From Bacteroidales bacterium (GTDB taxonomy: Bacteria; Bacteroidota; Bacteroidia; Bacteroidales; P3), in the NCBI GenBank assembly GCA_017618625.1, contig JAFZTV010000046.1:1-24949 (forward strand): DNA of 24,949 nt, in the 5' to 3' direction. Both the position numbers and the translations under genes were made by a program. Of the stretch, positions 9,601 to 16,903 are shown in pieces. Below the pieces are notes generated by a model. It saw only the letters and a program-made list of their open reading frames with translations. It did not search any database and was not told where the DNA came from. How positions within the stretch are numbered: the first letter of the stretch is position 1; every line of letters begins with the position of its first letter.

Positions 9601-12600
9601 GAGGTGTCAAGCCTGCGTCAACATAGGTACCAGACACCGAATAGGTCTGGTTGTTACGAGCCCATGTATAGGGTTCGCACTGCCCCTCATCCACAACCAA
9701 TTCGGAGTGGACTGTTGGATTCATCGTGACTGTGACAATATTCTCGTATGTGCTGACACAACCGTATTCGTCGCGGAGGAAAAGGTCGCACGTCTCGGTT
9801 CCGTTGAAGTTGTCCGGCGGTGTGATTTCCATATATACGCCGCTCTTGGTGGAGTTCCAACCGCAGGTAACCCACGAGGAATCAAGGTCAACCTCATAGC
9901 TCCAACTGTCTGGCAACAGTTCCTCGTTAAGGCCAAGCTCCCAGTGAAAAATATTGCCATCATCAATAGACCATCCGTCAACAACCTCTATCGACCACGT
10001 ACCGTTCAATGGGCAGGTTACTAAGTTCGAAAAAGGCTCGTAAGGATGGTATATCTGTGTCATATCCTCATAATGCGAAGAGTCTATGGAACTGCTGTTG
10101 TCGTGCCCCACATTGGCACCCTCATAAACATAGCCGTAGGTCCCGCCCGCATATACATAGCCGCGGTCGGTGTTGTTCGACCAGATGTAGTTCCACCCCG
10201 TGCCTATCGTACTTGGGGAATCGCAACTGGATGAATACCCTGATCCAGATATTCCAAAATCATAATTATCATACGTAGTTGCAACATCACCCCACGAATT
10301 GTATCCAGACGGAACAAGATCATGACATGTTGTACTACTTGAACTACCACCACCACTCTGAGGTAAAATTACAGCTGTGCGTCCACTAGGACAGGTCAAT
10401 GCAATATAAATATCACCAATATAAGAATGTTCAAGATTAAGCAAAACATACAGAATATCGTTTGCATTACGCACCGTGGCATTTGACGAAAAGTCGGTAA
10501 ACGTCACACTTGAACGGTATGTACATTCACCATTGCAGGGAACATTATCTGGAATCCAAACTGTGTCGGTGACACCAAGTGTGGTGGACGCACCACCACT
10601 GGGACGTACCACATCGATAGCTCCAACACCATCGGTCGACACATATATATTAAAGGGTTCGCCATGACAGAGGTTAAAGCTGGGACGTGTAGCGACCTGG
10701 AATACACCAGCCACTCGTACACGCACTGGAATTGAAACACAGTCAGAATTGTTTCTTCTGACCTGAAGAGTAACACCATAACCTGCAGTACGATCGTAGG
10801 TATAGGTCATCTGGGTGCCGGTAGTTTCCTGAATAAGACCGCCAGTGGAGGATGCCAGCTTCCATGTGTAGGTGTAGGTACCGTTGCAGGTGTTCAGTTT
10901 CTGCACACGGAGCGTCATCGGCGTATTAAGACAGACATCGGCATAGTAGTAACCGTCGTCAGCAAGATGCAACGGGAATGGTTTGTTGTCCTGATAGATG
11001 TAGAACGACTCGAAGTCGCAGCATCCAAGGTTGTTGGCCGTCACCGTCCAGTTGATGATGCGTGTAACGGAACAGCCCATCGCATTGGTGGCGGTAATGG
11101 TGAACGAGCCAGAGCCAGCTGCCGTAGGTGTGCCAGTGAAGGAGCCGTCGCTGTTCAATGTCAACCAAGCAGGCATTCCATTGGCGGTGAAGGTTGCACC
11201 CTCATGAGAGCCTTCGGGAGGATAGCCGTACATAGGTACTCCCACATAACCGCTCACATTGGTCGTGGTTGCATCATATTGCACATCGAATACGTGAACC
11301 GTAGATGGCACCCTCGAGCTGTAGCAATGCTGATCAGTATTGTAAGCTGCCACATAGTATGTTGTCGTGGTAGTTGCATTCGTGTGATAAGTGCCGCCAG
11401 TGTTGACATACGTATCAGCCAGCACATTGTCAAACCAACGCAACTCCAAATTACCATCGTCGTCACGCACTGTGGCGGTGAGGTCCACCGCCTGCGGGGC
11501 ACACACCCATACACTCTGGGCCGACGGAATTGCAGCCGGGCATATCACCTCCAAGTCATAAGAATCCCGCGCCGAACAGATATCTCCGTCAATCGGTGCT
11601 ATCACTGAAATCGTCGTAGTTCCCAACGAATGAGTGGTGATGACTCCGTTTTCATCAACGGTTGCAACCGACGGATCGGACGACGACCATACCAGAACTC
11701 CATTGTTGCCGTCACGGTCGAGAGTAATGGTCGGCTGACCTCCAAGATAGCACATCGCCAACGAGTTCGAGAAGCCGAAATTCTCAGGACGTGTATGGCA
11801 CGGTTCAATACATATCTTGACATTGGGACGCGAAGAACTCGTGCTCTTAGATCCCGAATAACTGGATATCGTGGACGGCACAGCGTCGTATGTGTCATCG
11901 TATGCGTATATTACCGTTGTACCGCTGGTTGATGTATAATAGAAAGAGTGTGAGCTATAACTCGTTGTAGCGCAGTCCATGGCTATCACCAAATTGCCAA
12001 CTCCCGAGTAAACGAAAGGCTCGTCAAGCGAGAACATGTTCCACCCATCAGATATTGTCCACGACACCGGACCATAAACATGCTCCAGCTGGTTGACTGG
12101 TATCCAATCCGAGGATGACGAGAAGGTGCTGCGGGTGGTCTCGCCTATGTATATATCTACCGTTCTCGGTTGCGTGTTGTTCCCAGAAGCATTAAAACCG
12201 ATAGAAGTGATGAGTCCAGCCGTACCTATCTCGTCGGCAGTGTAAATTATCTGGTCATAACTATTCCTGTATAGGCCATACAACGGAGCTGTACTCTGCG
12301 TACTTGAGCCCGTACCGATTTTACGGCAGCCATCGCCAGAATTGATTGTATAGGAAACAGACTTAGGACAGGTACTGCCACTACCGGCAATGTATGCGGT
12401 TATAACTGCAAGACCCTCAACATCATGAAAAGTCAATGCACCTGTGTTGGGGTTCACTTCGACAACATCAGGATTCGAGGAGGTAAAGGTCGGTGTACCA
12501 GCCGGAGTCAGGTTGTTCACGAGAGTAGGTGCCACAAACGGACTACCAATAATGTAATCAACGTAGGTCACAGGATTGTTTGATTCATTGCGGAACTCAA

Positions 12601-13270
12601 AAATACCAGTGCGCTGCACTGTACAACAGTTTGAGTATGTAAACCTCGTATTTGCACGGTATCCATACTGCGAGCCTGTATTTGAACCAGGGTGAGTGGT
12701 TCCATAGGTACCGTCGCTGTCATTTCCTCGATAAAGGCCAGGATACTGCGAACCGGTAACCTCGGAGTAATAATAGGTCACGCTACTTGTCCAGCCAGAG
12801 CCTGCGGTCTTCGCCACCACAACCACCAAATTCTCATCCCCATCGTATGCAAATGGGGTGTCAAGGGTGAAGGTATGCCAACCATCGACACCACCAATTG
12901 TGGTTGTGCCATGGTTATACACTAGCTGCAAATTGCTTACAGGGGTCCAATCCGACGTGCTTTCATGCGTTGCTGTTGGACGCGTTCCCATGTAAATTCT
13001 CAATCCCGATAGCGACATCGTACTCGATGGACTTGCACACTGGAAAGCAATCTTTGTAATAGAGCATCCAGCGGCCGCACCAAGCTCAGACGGCTGATAA
13101 ATCATTTCGTGCCACGAATTGTTGTATAGACAATAGAACGGCGATGTGTAACTCGACGCTGTGCCCGTACCGCACGTAATAGTTTGGGCACTTGTTGTTG
13201 CCACAAAAACACCAATCATCAGCGCAAGCGCGAAAATAAACTTGTTAAAACGCATAGTAGTGCTTCTCAT
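6614..13270 (-). CDS. Giant T9SS-exported surface protein with P-like domain and repeat stalk
   Basis: 2218 residues, complete. A signal peptide (FIFALALMIGVFVATTSAQ) starts either at the ATG at 13270 or at Met6 (13255). Two paired beta-rich units (about 30-215 and 315-490) are interleaved with Big2-like Ig domains, and a putative Ig-like (He_PIG type) module follows at about 660-745. A P-like domain lies at about 905-1130 (NLEHSYIGDIYIALTCP, DGWSIDDGNIFHWELGL). Then come about ten Cys-containing repeats of roughly 50 residues (about 1160-1975), interrupted by a PKD-like module and a HYR-like segment (about 1437-1512). Residues from about 2128 (LWFPNAFTPN) to the end match the gliding-motility-associated, T9SS type B sorting domain. 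That implies export through the T9SS and surface attachment or release. It has no recognisable enzymatic domain, so an adhesin or matrix role is inferred. It has its own promoter and terminator and is paralogous to the gene on its left. Confidence 0.95.
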   Translation of the reverse strand: MRSTTMRFNKFIFALALMIGVFVATTSAQTITCGTGTASSYTSPFYCLYNNSWHEMIYQPSELGAAAGCSITKIAFQCASPSSTMSLSGLRIYMGTRPTATHESTSDWTPVSNLQLVYNHGTTTIGGVDGWHTFTLDTPFAYDGDENLVVVVAKTAGSGWTSSVTYYYSEVTGSQYPGLYRGNDSDGTYGTTHPGSNTGSQYGYRANTRFTYSNCCTVQRTGIFEFRNESNNPVTYVDYIIGSPFVAPTLVNNLTPAGTPTFTSSNPDVVEVNPNTGALTFHDVEGLAVITAYIAGSGSTCPKSVSYTINSGDGCRKIGTGSSTQSTAPLYGLYRNSYDQIIYTADEIGTAGLITSIGFNASGNNTQPRTVDIYIGETTRSTFSSSSDWIPVNQLEHVYGPVSWTISDGWNMFSLDEPFVYSGVGNLVIAMDCATTSYSSHSFYYTSTSGTTVIYAYDDTYDAVPSTISSYSGSKSTSSSRPNVKICIEPCHTRPENFGFSNSLAMCYLGGQPTITLDRDGNNGVLVWSSSDPSVATVDENGVITTHSLGTTTISVIAPIDGDICSARDSYDLEVICPAAIPSAQSVWVCAPQAVDLTATVRDDDGNLELRWFDNVLADTYVNTGGTYHTNATTTTTYYVAAYNTDQHCYSSRVPSTVHVFDVQYDATTTNVSGYVGVPMYGYPPEGSHEGATFTANGMPAWLTLNSDGSFTGTPTAAGSGSFTITATNAMGCSVTRIINWTVTANNLGCCDFESFYIYQDNKPFPLHLADDGYYYADVCLNTPMTLRVQKLNTCNGTYTYTWKLASSTGGLIQETTGTQMTYTYDRTAGYGVTLQVRRNNSDCVSIPVRVRVAGVFQVATRPSFNLCHGEPFNIYVSTDGVGAIDVVRPSGGASTTLGVTDTVWIPDNVPCNGECTYRSSVTFTDFSSNATVRNANDILYVLLNLEHSYIGDIYIALTCPSGRTAVILPQSGGGSSSSTTCHDLVPSGYNSWGDVATTYDNYDFGISGSGYSSSCDSPSTIGTGWNYIWSNNTDRGYVYAGGTYGYVYEGANVGHDNSSSIDSSHYEDMTQIYHPYEPFSNLVTCPLNGTWSIEVVDGWSIDDGNIFHWELGLNEELLPDSWSYEVDLDSSWVTCGWNSTKSGVYMEITPPDNFNGTETCDLFLRDEYGCVSTYENIVTVTMNPTVHSELVVDEGQCEPYTWARNNQTYSVSGTYVDAGLTPQGCPDTATLVLTVAGSINETINAQACESYTWDANGQTYTQSGTYEAHLTTAMGCDSNLTLNLTISNEITVEFDTTICPDNFPLNNWHGDWGDFTAAGDLQQHFTTSSGCDSLVVLHVRAYSKPNVTLPLPTGANSCPITAGSYVITPTITGATTPYIYNWIGNANSYTGTAATASIPATGTCGDFEETLYFTDAHGCKDTASVQFSAIDDQPPYFQNPNIEEVDAEPMGYDCRYRIPDLIGMLSPADNCGLAIQTQTPLPGNDILVSDSVTVTIEDRCGNVVEKRVFVKVPDPLTAGASATANPICTGTSVTISVTAQGGLPTHYDYLWSNGSTQAAQVVSPSNTTVYSVTVTDANECTATAETTVNVTQNTASVDVQTACNSFTWHGQTFTASNNTATYTTTSAAGCDSIVTLNLTINYSNVAVFEAEACETYDWHGNTYTQSTTTPTFTSTNAAGCDSVTTLHLTVYHSETIEHNVTACDTYTWTIRGNSYTRTSSCDVTDTYTIGTCTGTDILHLTINNSSTGIDNEEACDQYPWSLNGQTYTSSISATSPSAPRVTIQNANQYGCDSTIVLNLTINHSTSGVFTVTECDHYLWPMNSREYFETPTTAPTVPAGQNAAGCDSTVTLHLTINHSTSSNDVHTACDSYVWPLNGQTYTYSTNEPQVVITNRAGCDSTITLRLTINNTRYGSYIDTVCSGEQLTYRGNRYPAGQHSVTIPGTNGCDSIVALQVVARQPLSVSIEEFHSCELASYQLTGIVNGTSSNVTTIWGAQPGDPDLVSQRNNLEVLVNPVRNTEYTFTAGYGPNKLCAVSQSINLTPLNLPIADITFNPPFLTCESLDWTAFSASRNAESVTWYVNDIEVSTDESITGRAECDDDSVRISLVAVNGICTDVLDTVIYLRKSQLWFPNAFTPNLNINKTFNAIGHGIVEYELYIYTREGLLVFHTTTLEEGWKGDHNGVECPRAAYTYIARYRNEVEPDIWYSQIGTVLLMR
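7500..8500 (-). repeat. Run of six ~50-residue protein repeats
   Basis: Within the right giant protein, six consecutive units share one pattern: AC, a Y/F-x-W motif three to five residues later, G-x-x-Y/F, a Thr/Ser-rich stretch, then in most units GCDS followed by hydrophobic L-x-L-T-I. Most units end in N-x-S. Related single units lie further upstream (about 9200-9740) and one downstream (about 7400-7510), giving about ten in total. The two conserved Cys per unit suggest one disulphide each in a rod-like stalk. Units are diverged at the DNA level, so this is an old array. Confidence 0.8.
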
Positions 13271-13330
13271 ATCGTTGATTGTTTATTAGTTACGCAACAA
13301 TTAATTATTTTATTCTATATATAGTCGGGG

Positions 13331-13362
13331 CAAAGATAGGAATTATTTCTGACAATTGCAAG
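13331..13362 (-). promoter_or_regulatory. Bacteroides-type promoter for the right giant gene
   Basis: The minus strand carries TATCTTTG (13331-13338), an exact TAnnTTTG -7 element. Exactly 20 bases upstream is CTTG (13359-13362), close to the -33 TTTG consensus. Transcription would start near 13324, leaving a leader of about 50-70 bases before the ATG at 13270 or 13255. Confidence 0.75.
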
Positions 13363-13602
13363 ATTTGCCGTGTTTTTTTCACTTTATTTCATTTAACGTA
13401 AAAAAAAACTGTATGGTAGTTAATTTTTAGTTAAAAGTGAGTACCTGTTTGAAAAGCTGTTTTTCGAAACTGTTTTGAAGCCTATCCAACGATTTCCGAA
13501 CTGTCGGTCCTCAGCCGGGATGACACCCTGATTTCCGTAGAACAGGAACAAAGGCGGAGATTTGGAACTGAACTGGGAACGGGCTTGGGATGGGGATAAT
13601 CC

Positions 13603-13626
13603 GCAATCACTACTTTTAGTGATTGC
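13603..13626. promoter_or_regulatory. Perfect 10-bp palindrome, candidate operator of feoAB
   Basis: GCAATCACTA (13603-13612) and TAGTGATTGC (13617-13626) are exact reverse complements separated by four bases. The right arm covers the -33 element of the feoAB promoter, and a further AATCACTA half-site lies at 13665-13672, just past the expected start point. This placement fits a repressor site that responds to iron or another metal. The sequence does not look like the classical Fur box, and no regulator gene lies nearby. It could also act as a hairpin in a read-through transcript. Confidence 0.55.
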
Positions 13627-13653
13627 AATGTAGGGTTATAGTTGCTATCTTTG
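13622..13653 (+). promoter_or_regulatory. Bacteroides-type promoter for feoAB
   Basis: ATTG at 13622-13625 and TATCTTTG at 13646-13653 are separated by 20 bases, matching the -33/-7 arrangement of the Bacteroides primary sigma factor. The start point would be near 13660, about 20 bases before the ATG at 13680. Because the promoter lies inside the longer open frame that begins at 13623, it supports 13680 as the real start. Confidence 0.8.
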
Positions 13654-13679
13654 CAAAACATAAGAATCACTACCGAGAT

Positions 13680-16160
13680 ATGCTACTCTCTGAATTACAG
13701 ACAGGTGAACGAGGTGTCGTGGTGCGTGTGGCAGGTCATGGAGCCTTCCGTAAGCGCATCATAGAGATGGGATTCATCAATGGTGCAACCGTGGAGTCGG
13801 TGCAGAACGCCCCTCTCAACGACCCCATAAAATACCGCATCATGAATTTCGAGGTGTCGCTTCGTCGCAGCGACGCCACCAAGATAGAGATCGTGGGTGA
13901 GCAGGAGGCGGAAAAGGAAATCGTAAACCACGACGACTTCCAACCGCTCGACGCTCCCGACTGCGACGCAATGCACCACATCGCCGAAGAACGAGGCAAG
14001 ACCATCAACGTCGCGCTGGTGGGAAACCCCAACTGCGGCAAGACATCCATATTCAACATCGCCGCCCACGCCCACGAGCGCGTCGGAAACTACAGCGGCG
14101 TTACCGTCGATGAGAAGGTGGGAACCTTCACTCACGGCGGCTACACCTTCAACCTTATCGACCTGCCCGGCACCTACTCGCTCAGCGCCTACTCGCCCGA
14201 AGAACTCTACGTTCGCAAGCACATCATCGAGAAAAACCCCGACATCATTCTCAACGTGGTCGATGGCAGCAACCTGGAACGCAACCTCTACCTCACCACC
14301 CAGCTTATCGACATGGACATCACGATGGTGATGGCGCTCAACATGTACGACGAACTGCAACGCAGCGGCGACCAGCTGAACATAGCGCAGCTCTCCACCC
14401 TGCTCGGCATGCCTATAGTGCCGACCACAGGCCGCAACGGCGACGGAATCACCAACCTCTTCGACAAAATCATAGAAGTATTTGAGGGGGCCAACAAATC
14501 CGACAACTCCGACAACTCTGACAAGTCAGACAAGTCCGATAAATCCAGACATTTCCGCCACATCCACGTCAATCACGGCAAGGAGCTGGAACGTTGCATC
14601 TCATCGCTACGCACCGAGCTGCGCAATCACGGATTCAGCGACACTCTCTCAACACGATTCCTCGCCATAAAGCTCCTCGAGAACGACAAGCAACTGGAGC
14701 AATACGCCGCCGAGCACGACCCCGATGGCAGCGTGCTGAAGATGCGCGACGAAATCGCCGACAAATTCCAGAAAGAAATCGGGCGACGACTGGTGGACAA
14801 AGAGATAAGCAATGGACACCAGGTCACAGTCGAAGATGAGCATCAGGATATCGAGAGTGCCATAACCGATGCGAAATACGCTTTCGTGCGCGGAGCCCTG
14901 GCCGAGTGCTACGTGAAAAACAAAAAGAGCACACTACATGCCCACACCGACAAAATCGACGCCATTGCCACACACAAGTGGCTTGGTTACCCGGTATTCC
15001 TGTGTGTGCTTTTCTTCACATTTTTCTGCACTTTCTTCATCGGGCAGTATCCCATGAATTGGATAGATGCGCTGTTCGAATGGATTGGCTCGTTGGTGGA
15101 GAAAGCCATGCCCGACGGGCCTCTGCAAAGCCTTCTGGTTGACGGCATCATTAGCGGCGTTGGCTCGGTGATTGTCTTCCTGCCGCAGATACTCATTCTC
15201 TACCTCTTCATCTCGGCGATGGAAGACAGCGGCTATATGGCGCGTGCGGCGTTTATCATGGACAAGTTCATGCACAGGATGGGGTTGCACGGCAAGAGTT
15301 TCATACCCATGATTATGGGCTTCGGATGCAACGTGCCCGCCATCATGGCGACCCGCACCATCGAAGACCGCAAAAGCCGCCTGCTCACTATGCTGATTAT
15401 CCCGATGATGAGTTGCTCTGCCCGCATTCCCGTCTATGTCATACTTACCGGCGCTTTCTTCGGCGGCGTGAAGGCTGCATTCATCATGATGGGGCTGTAT
15501 ATGATAGGCATGATTATGGCAGTGCTGATGGCGAAATTGTTCAGCCGTTTCTTCGTCAAAGGCGAGAGCCTGCCCTTCGTCATGGAGCTTCCGCCCTATC
15601 GTATGCCCACCGCCAAAGCGGTGTTGCGCCACACTTGGGAGAAAGGCAAGGAATACCTCAAAAAGATGGCGACCATCATACTCGGCGCAAGCATCATAGT
15701 GTGGGCGCTTAGTTACTATCCCACACACGAAAACCCGCACTATCAGGCCGAACACTCCTACATGGCGAAGATAGGCCAGGCCATAGAGCCTGCCATGAGA
15801 CCCTGCGGCTTCGACTGGCGCCAGAGCGTGTCACTACTCGCCGGCGTGGGAGCCAAAGAGGTGGTAGCAAGCACCATGGGAGTTCTATATAGCACTGGCG
15901 CAGAGATGCAGGACGGGTCAGACTTGTCTGACGGACATGACCGTTCGGAGTTGTCGAACCTCATCCGACACAATATGACGCCACTTTCGGCACTATCGAT
16001 GTTGCTGTTCATACTGCTTTACATGCCGTGCGTGAGCACCATCGTGGCCATCAAGAACGAAAGCGGCAAATGGAAATGGGCGTTGTTCACCGTGGCCTAT
16101 ACCATCATATTGGCCTGGGTGGTCTCAACAGCATTCTACCAAATAGCATCTCTTCTATAA
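13680..16160 (+). CDS. feoB: Ferrous iron transporter, FeoA-FeoB fusion
   Basis: 826 residues; imports Fe2+ across the inner membrane. Residues 1-75 are a FeoA SH3-like domain (LLSELQTGERG). The FeoB G domain follows with G1 GNPNCGKTS at about 115, a G2 region NYSGVTVDEK, G3 DLPGTYSLS, and G4 NMYD at about 220. A helical segment leads to the membrane part with two gate repeats, including GFGCNVPAIMATR and MSCSARIPVY; the Cys of each lies where FeoB proteins keep conserved metal-path Cys. FeoA-FeoB fusions are usual in Bacteroidetes. The start at 13680 rather than 13623 is chosen because FeoA homology begins there and the promoter lies upstream. Oddities: an Asn/Lys-Ser-Asp low-complexity insert at about 272-292, and a second insert (DGSDLSDGHDRSELS) at about 745-759 before the last membrane segments, both from related DNA repeats. 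It is followed after 31 bases by its Cys-rich partner. Confidence 0.96.
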   Translation: MLLSELQTGERGVVVRVAGHGAFRKRIIEMGFINGATVESVQNAPLNDPIKYRIMNFEVSLRRSDATKIEIVGEQEAEKEIVNHDDFQPLDAPDCDAMHHIAEERGKTINVALVGNPNCGKTSIFNIAAHAHERVGNYSGVTVDEKVGTFTHGGYTFNLIDLPGTYSLSAYSPEELYVRKHIIEKNPDIILNVVDGSNLERNLYLTTQLIDMDITMVMALNMYDELQRSGDQLNIAQLSTLLGMPIVPTTGRNGDGITNLFDKIIEVFEGANKSDNSDNSDKSDKSDKSRHFRHIHVNHGKELERCISSLRTELRNHGFSDTLSTRFLAIKLLENDKQLEQYAAEHDPDGSVLKMRDEIADKFQKEIGRRLVDKEISNGHQVTVEDEHQDIESAITDAKYAFVRGALAECYVKNKKSTLHAHTDKIDAIATHKWLGYPVFLCVLFFTFFCTFFIGQYPMNWIDALFEWIGSLVEKAMPDGPLQSLLVDGIISGVGSVIVFLPQILILYLFISAMEDSGYMARAAFIMDKFMHRMGLHGKSFIPMIMGFGCNVPAIMATRTIEDRKSRLLTMLIIPMMSCSARIPVYVILTGAFFGGVKAAFIMMGLYMIGMIMAVLMAKLFSRFFVKGESLPFVMELPPYRMPTAKAVLRHTWEKGKEYLKKMATIILGASIIVWALSYYPTHENPHYQAEHSYMAKIGQAIEPAMRPCGFDWRQSVSLLAGVGAKEVVASTMGVLYSTGAEMQDGSDLSDGHDRSELSNLIRHNMTPLSALSMLLFILLYMPCVSTIVAIKNESGKWKWALFTVAYTIILAWVVSTAFYQIASLL
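14496..14547 (+). repeat. In-frame TCNGACAA-type repeats within feoB
   Basis: Five or six 9-base units of the type TCCGACAAC/TCTGACAAG follow one another and encode a Ser-Asp-Asn/Lys run in a linker between the FeoB GTPase core and its helical part. The block contains the 12-mer GTCAGACAAGTC (14525-14536). The same 12-mer is found inverted further along the gene at 15921-15932. Because the unit is 9 bases, expansion keeps the frame. Confidence 0.8.
15917..15932 (+). repeat. Second, inverted copy of the feoB repeat motif
   Basis: GTCAGA (15917-15922) and TCTGAC (15927-15932) form a perfect palindrome with a four-base loop. 15921-15932 is the exact reverse complement of the 12-mer at 14525-14536. 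It encodes part of a hydrophilic Ser/Asp-rich insert between membrane segments near the FeoB C-terminus. Confidence 0.7.
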
Positions 16161-16191
16161 CGCAGTAATACATTAACGCAATCTCATCAAG

Positions 16192-16377
16192 TTGTTCCAA
16201 ACAATCATAGTAGCCCTGCTAGTTGCCGTCGCAGTGTTTTTCTCTGTGCGAGGCCTGGTTCGGATACTAAAAGGGAAACGTGGATGCAACTGCGGATGCG
16301 ACTGCAACTGCGACAAATGCCATCTAAAAAACTGCGATAAAAAAGACATCCCCTCACCTCCATCAACACGGACTTAA
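16192..16377 (+). CDS. FeoB-associated Cys-rich membrane protein
   Basis: 61 residues with one N-terminal membrane helix (IIVALLVAVAVFFSV), a basic stretch RILKGKRG, then seven Cys within 17 residues (CNCGCDCNCDKC then C). This matches the small FeoB-associated Cys-rich family often found behind feoB, thought to take the place of FeoC. A metal-binding role at the cytoplasmic face of FeoB is inferred. The start codon is TTG: an in-frame TAA lies at 16174-16176 and there is no ATG or GTG before the helix. The 31-base gap to feoB implies co-transcription. Confidence 0.85.
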   Translation: MFQTIIVALLVAVAVFFSVRGLVRILKGKRGCNCGCDCNCDKCHLKNCDKKDIPSPPSTRT

Positions 16378-16406
16378 TACGGACCTGATTCGGACTTGAT
16401 ACGGAC
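16368..16406. repeat. Tandem CGGACTTRATACGGAC repeats
   Basis: Two copies lie side by side: ACGGACTTAATACGGAC (16368-16384) and CGGACTTGATACGGAC (16391-16406). The first overlaps the end of the Cys-rich gene. The second recurs exactly, in inverse orientation, at 21986-22001. The GGACTTG core resembles the repeats inside feoB. Confidence 0.75.
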
Positions 16407-16449
16407 ACAACACAGACCCGTACCACCTGTCACTGGTCACAAATTGTCG

Positions 16450-16474
16450 GTTACTGGCCACCAAAACCAGTAAC
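16450..16474. terminator. Hairpin between convergent feo and hslR transcripts
   Basis: GTTACTGG (16450-16457) pairs with CCAGTAAC (16467-16474) around a nine-base loop, and short AATT arms outside can extend it. A smaller hairpin GCCCT/AGGGC lies at 16483-16495. The position between two converging genes suggests a bidirectional terminator, but neither side has a good T-run. The left arm also forms part of a near-direct repeat with 16429-16440. Confidence 0.45.
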
Positions 16475-16501
16475 AATTAGCCGCCCTGCCAGGGCAAGGG
16501 C

Positions 16502-16888
16502 TCACTTATACTTAAACTCTTCTATTTCGCGGCGGTCGCGCTTGGTTGGGCGGCCACTGCCTCTGTCACGTTTCTCGAAGCCGTACTGCCGCACCATCTG
16601 TATGCGCTCATACTCCTCCTGCGGGGTGAGGTCGGTCATATAGTCGGGCACCAGCTTCGCAGCCACACGGTTGTGAAGCAGCGCTTTGACTTCTATCACC
16701 TTATGCACCTGCTCTATTGATAGTTCGTACCTCTCTCCTACCCTCACGACGTGAGATGCCTTGAGTGTCTGCTCACCCATCTTCACCTTGCCGGCACGAC
16801 AAGCGTCGGAGGCATTGCTGCGAGTCTTATAGAGCCGCACCGACCAAAGGTACTTGTCAAGACGTAAAGGTTCCTGCTCTTTATCCAT
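16502..16888 (-). CDS. hslR: S4-domain RNA-binding protein, Hsp15 family
   Basis: 128 residues. The S4 fold occupies about residues 8-70: LRLDKYLWSVRLYKTRS, then ACRAGKVKMGEQTLKASHVV, the usual helix-turn and beta-bulge with basic residues. Hsp15 binds stalled 50S subunits that carry nascent chains, so a role in ribosome rescue is expected from the family. The C-terminus is rich in Arg and Lys (RDRGSGRPTKRDRREIEEF), as in Hsp15 homologues. It begins 15 bases after tonB and is probably the last gene of the exbB-exbD-tonB transcript. That link looks like convenience rather than function. Confidence 0.88.
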   Translation of the reverse strand: MDKEQEPLRLDKYLWSVRLYKTRSNASDACRAGKVKMGEQTLKASHVVRVGERYELSIEQVHKVIEVKALLHNRVAAKLVPDYMTDLTPQEEYERIQMVRQYGFEKRDRGSGRPTKRDRREIEEFKYK

Positions 16889-16903
16889 ATAGACTGCTAA
16901 CAG

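Larger units (their letters stand above)
13271..13679. other. Divergent intergenic region, giant gene / feoAB
   Basis: This 409-base region holds the leftward promoter (13331-13362) and, at its right end, the feoAB palindrome and promoter (13603-13653). In between, 13380-13440 is A/T-rich. 13441-13600 is of mixed composition, with a purine-rich part (about 13555-13600), and contains no gene I can support. That middle block does not resemble the flanking genes and may be a dispersed non-coding repeat. Confidence 0.6.

Noticed and set aside
13482..13670. 62-codon minus-strand open frame upstream of feoAB
   Set aside because: It covers the feoAB promoter and palindrome, its translation is low in complexity, and no homologue is recognised.
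13695..14360. 221-codon minus-strand open frame opposite FeoA and the FeoB G domain
   Set aside because: The opposite strand carries all the G motifs; this frame is a shadow.
14934..15755. 273-codon minus-strand open frame within feoB
   Set aside because: The His/Asp-rich translation has no family features, and the plus strand encodes the conserved FeoB membrane domain here.
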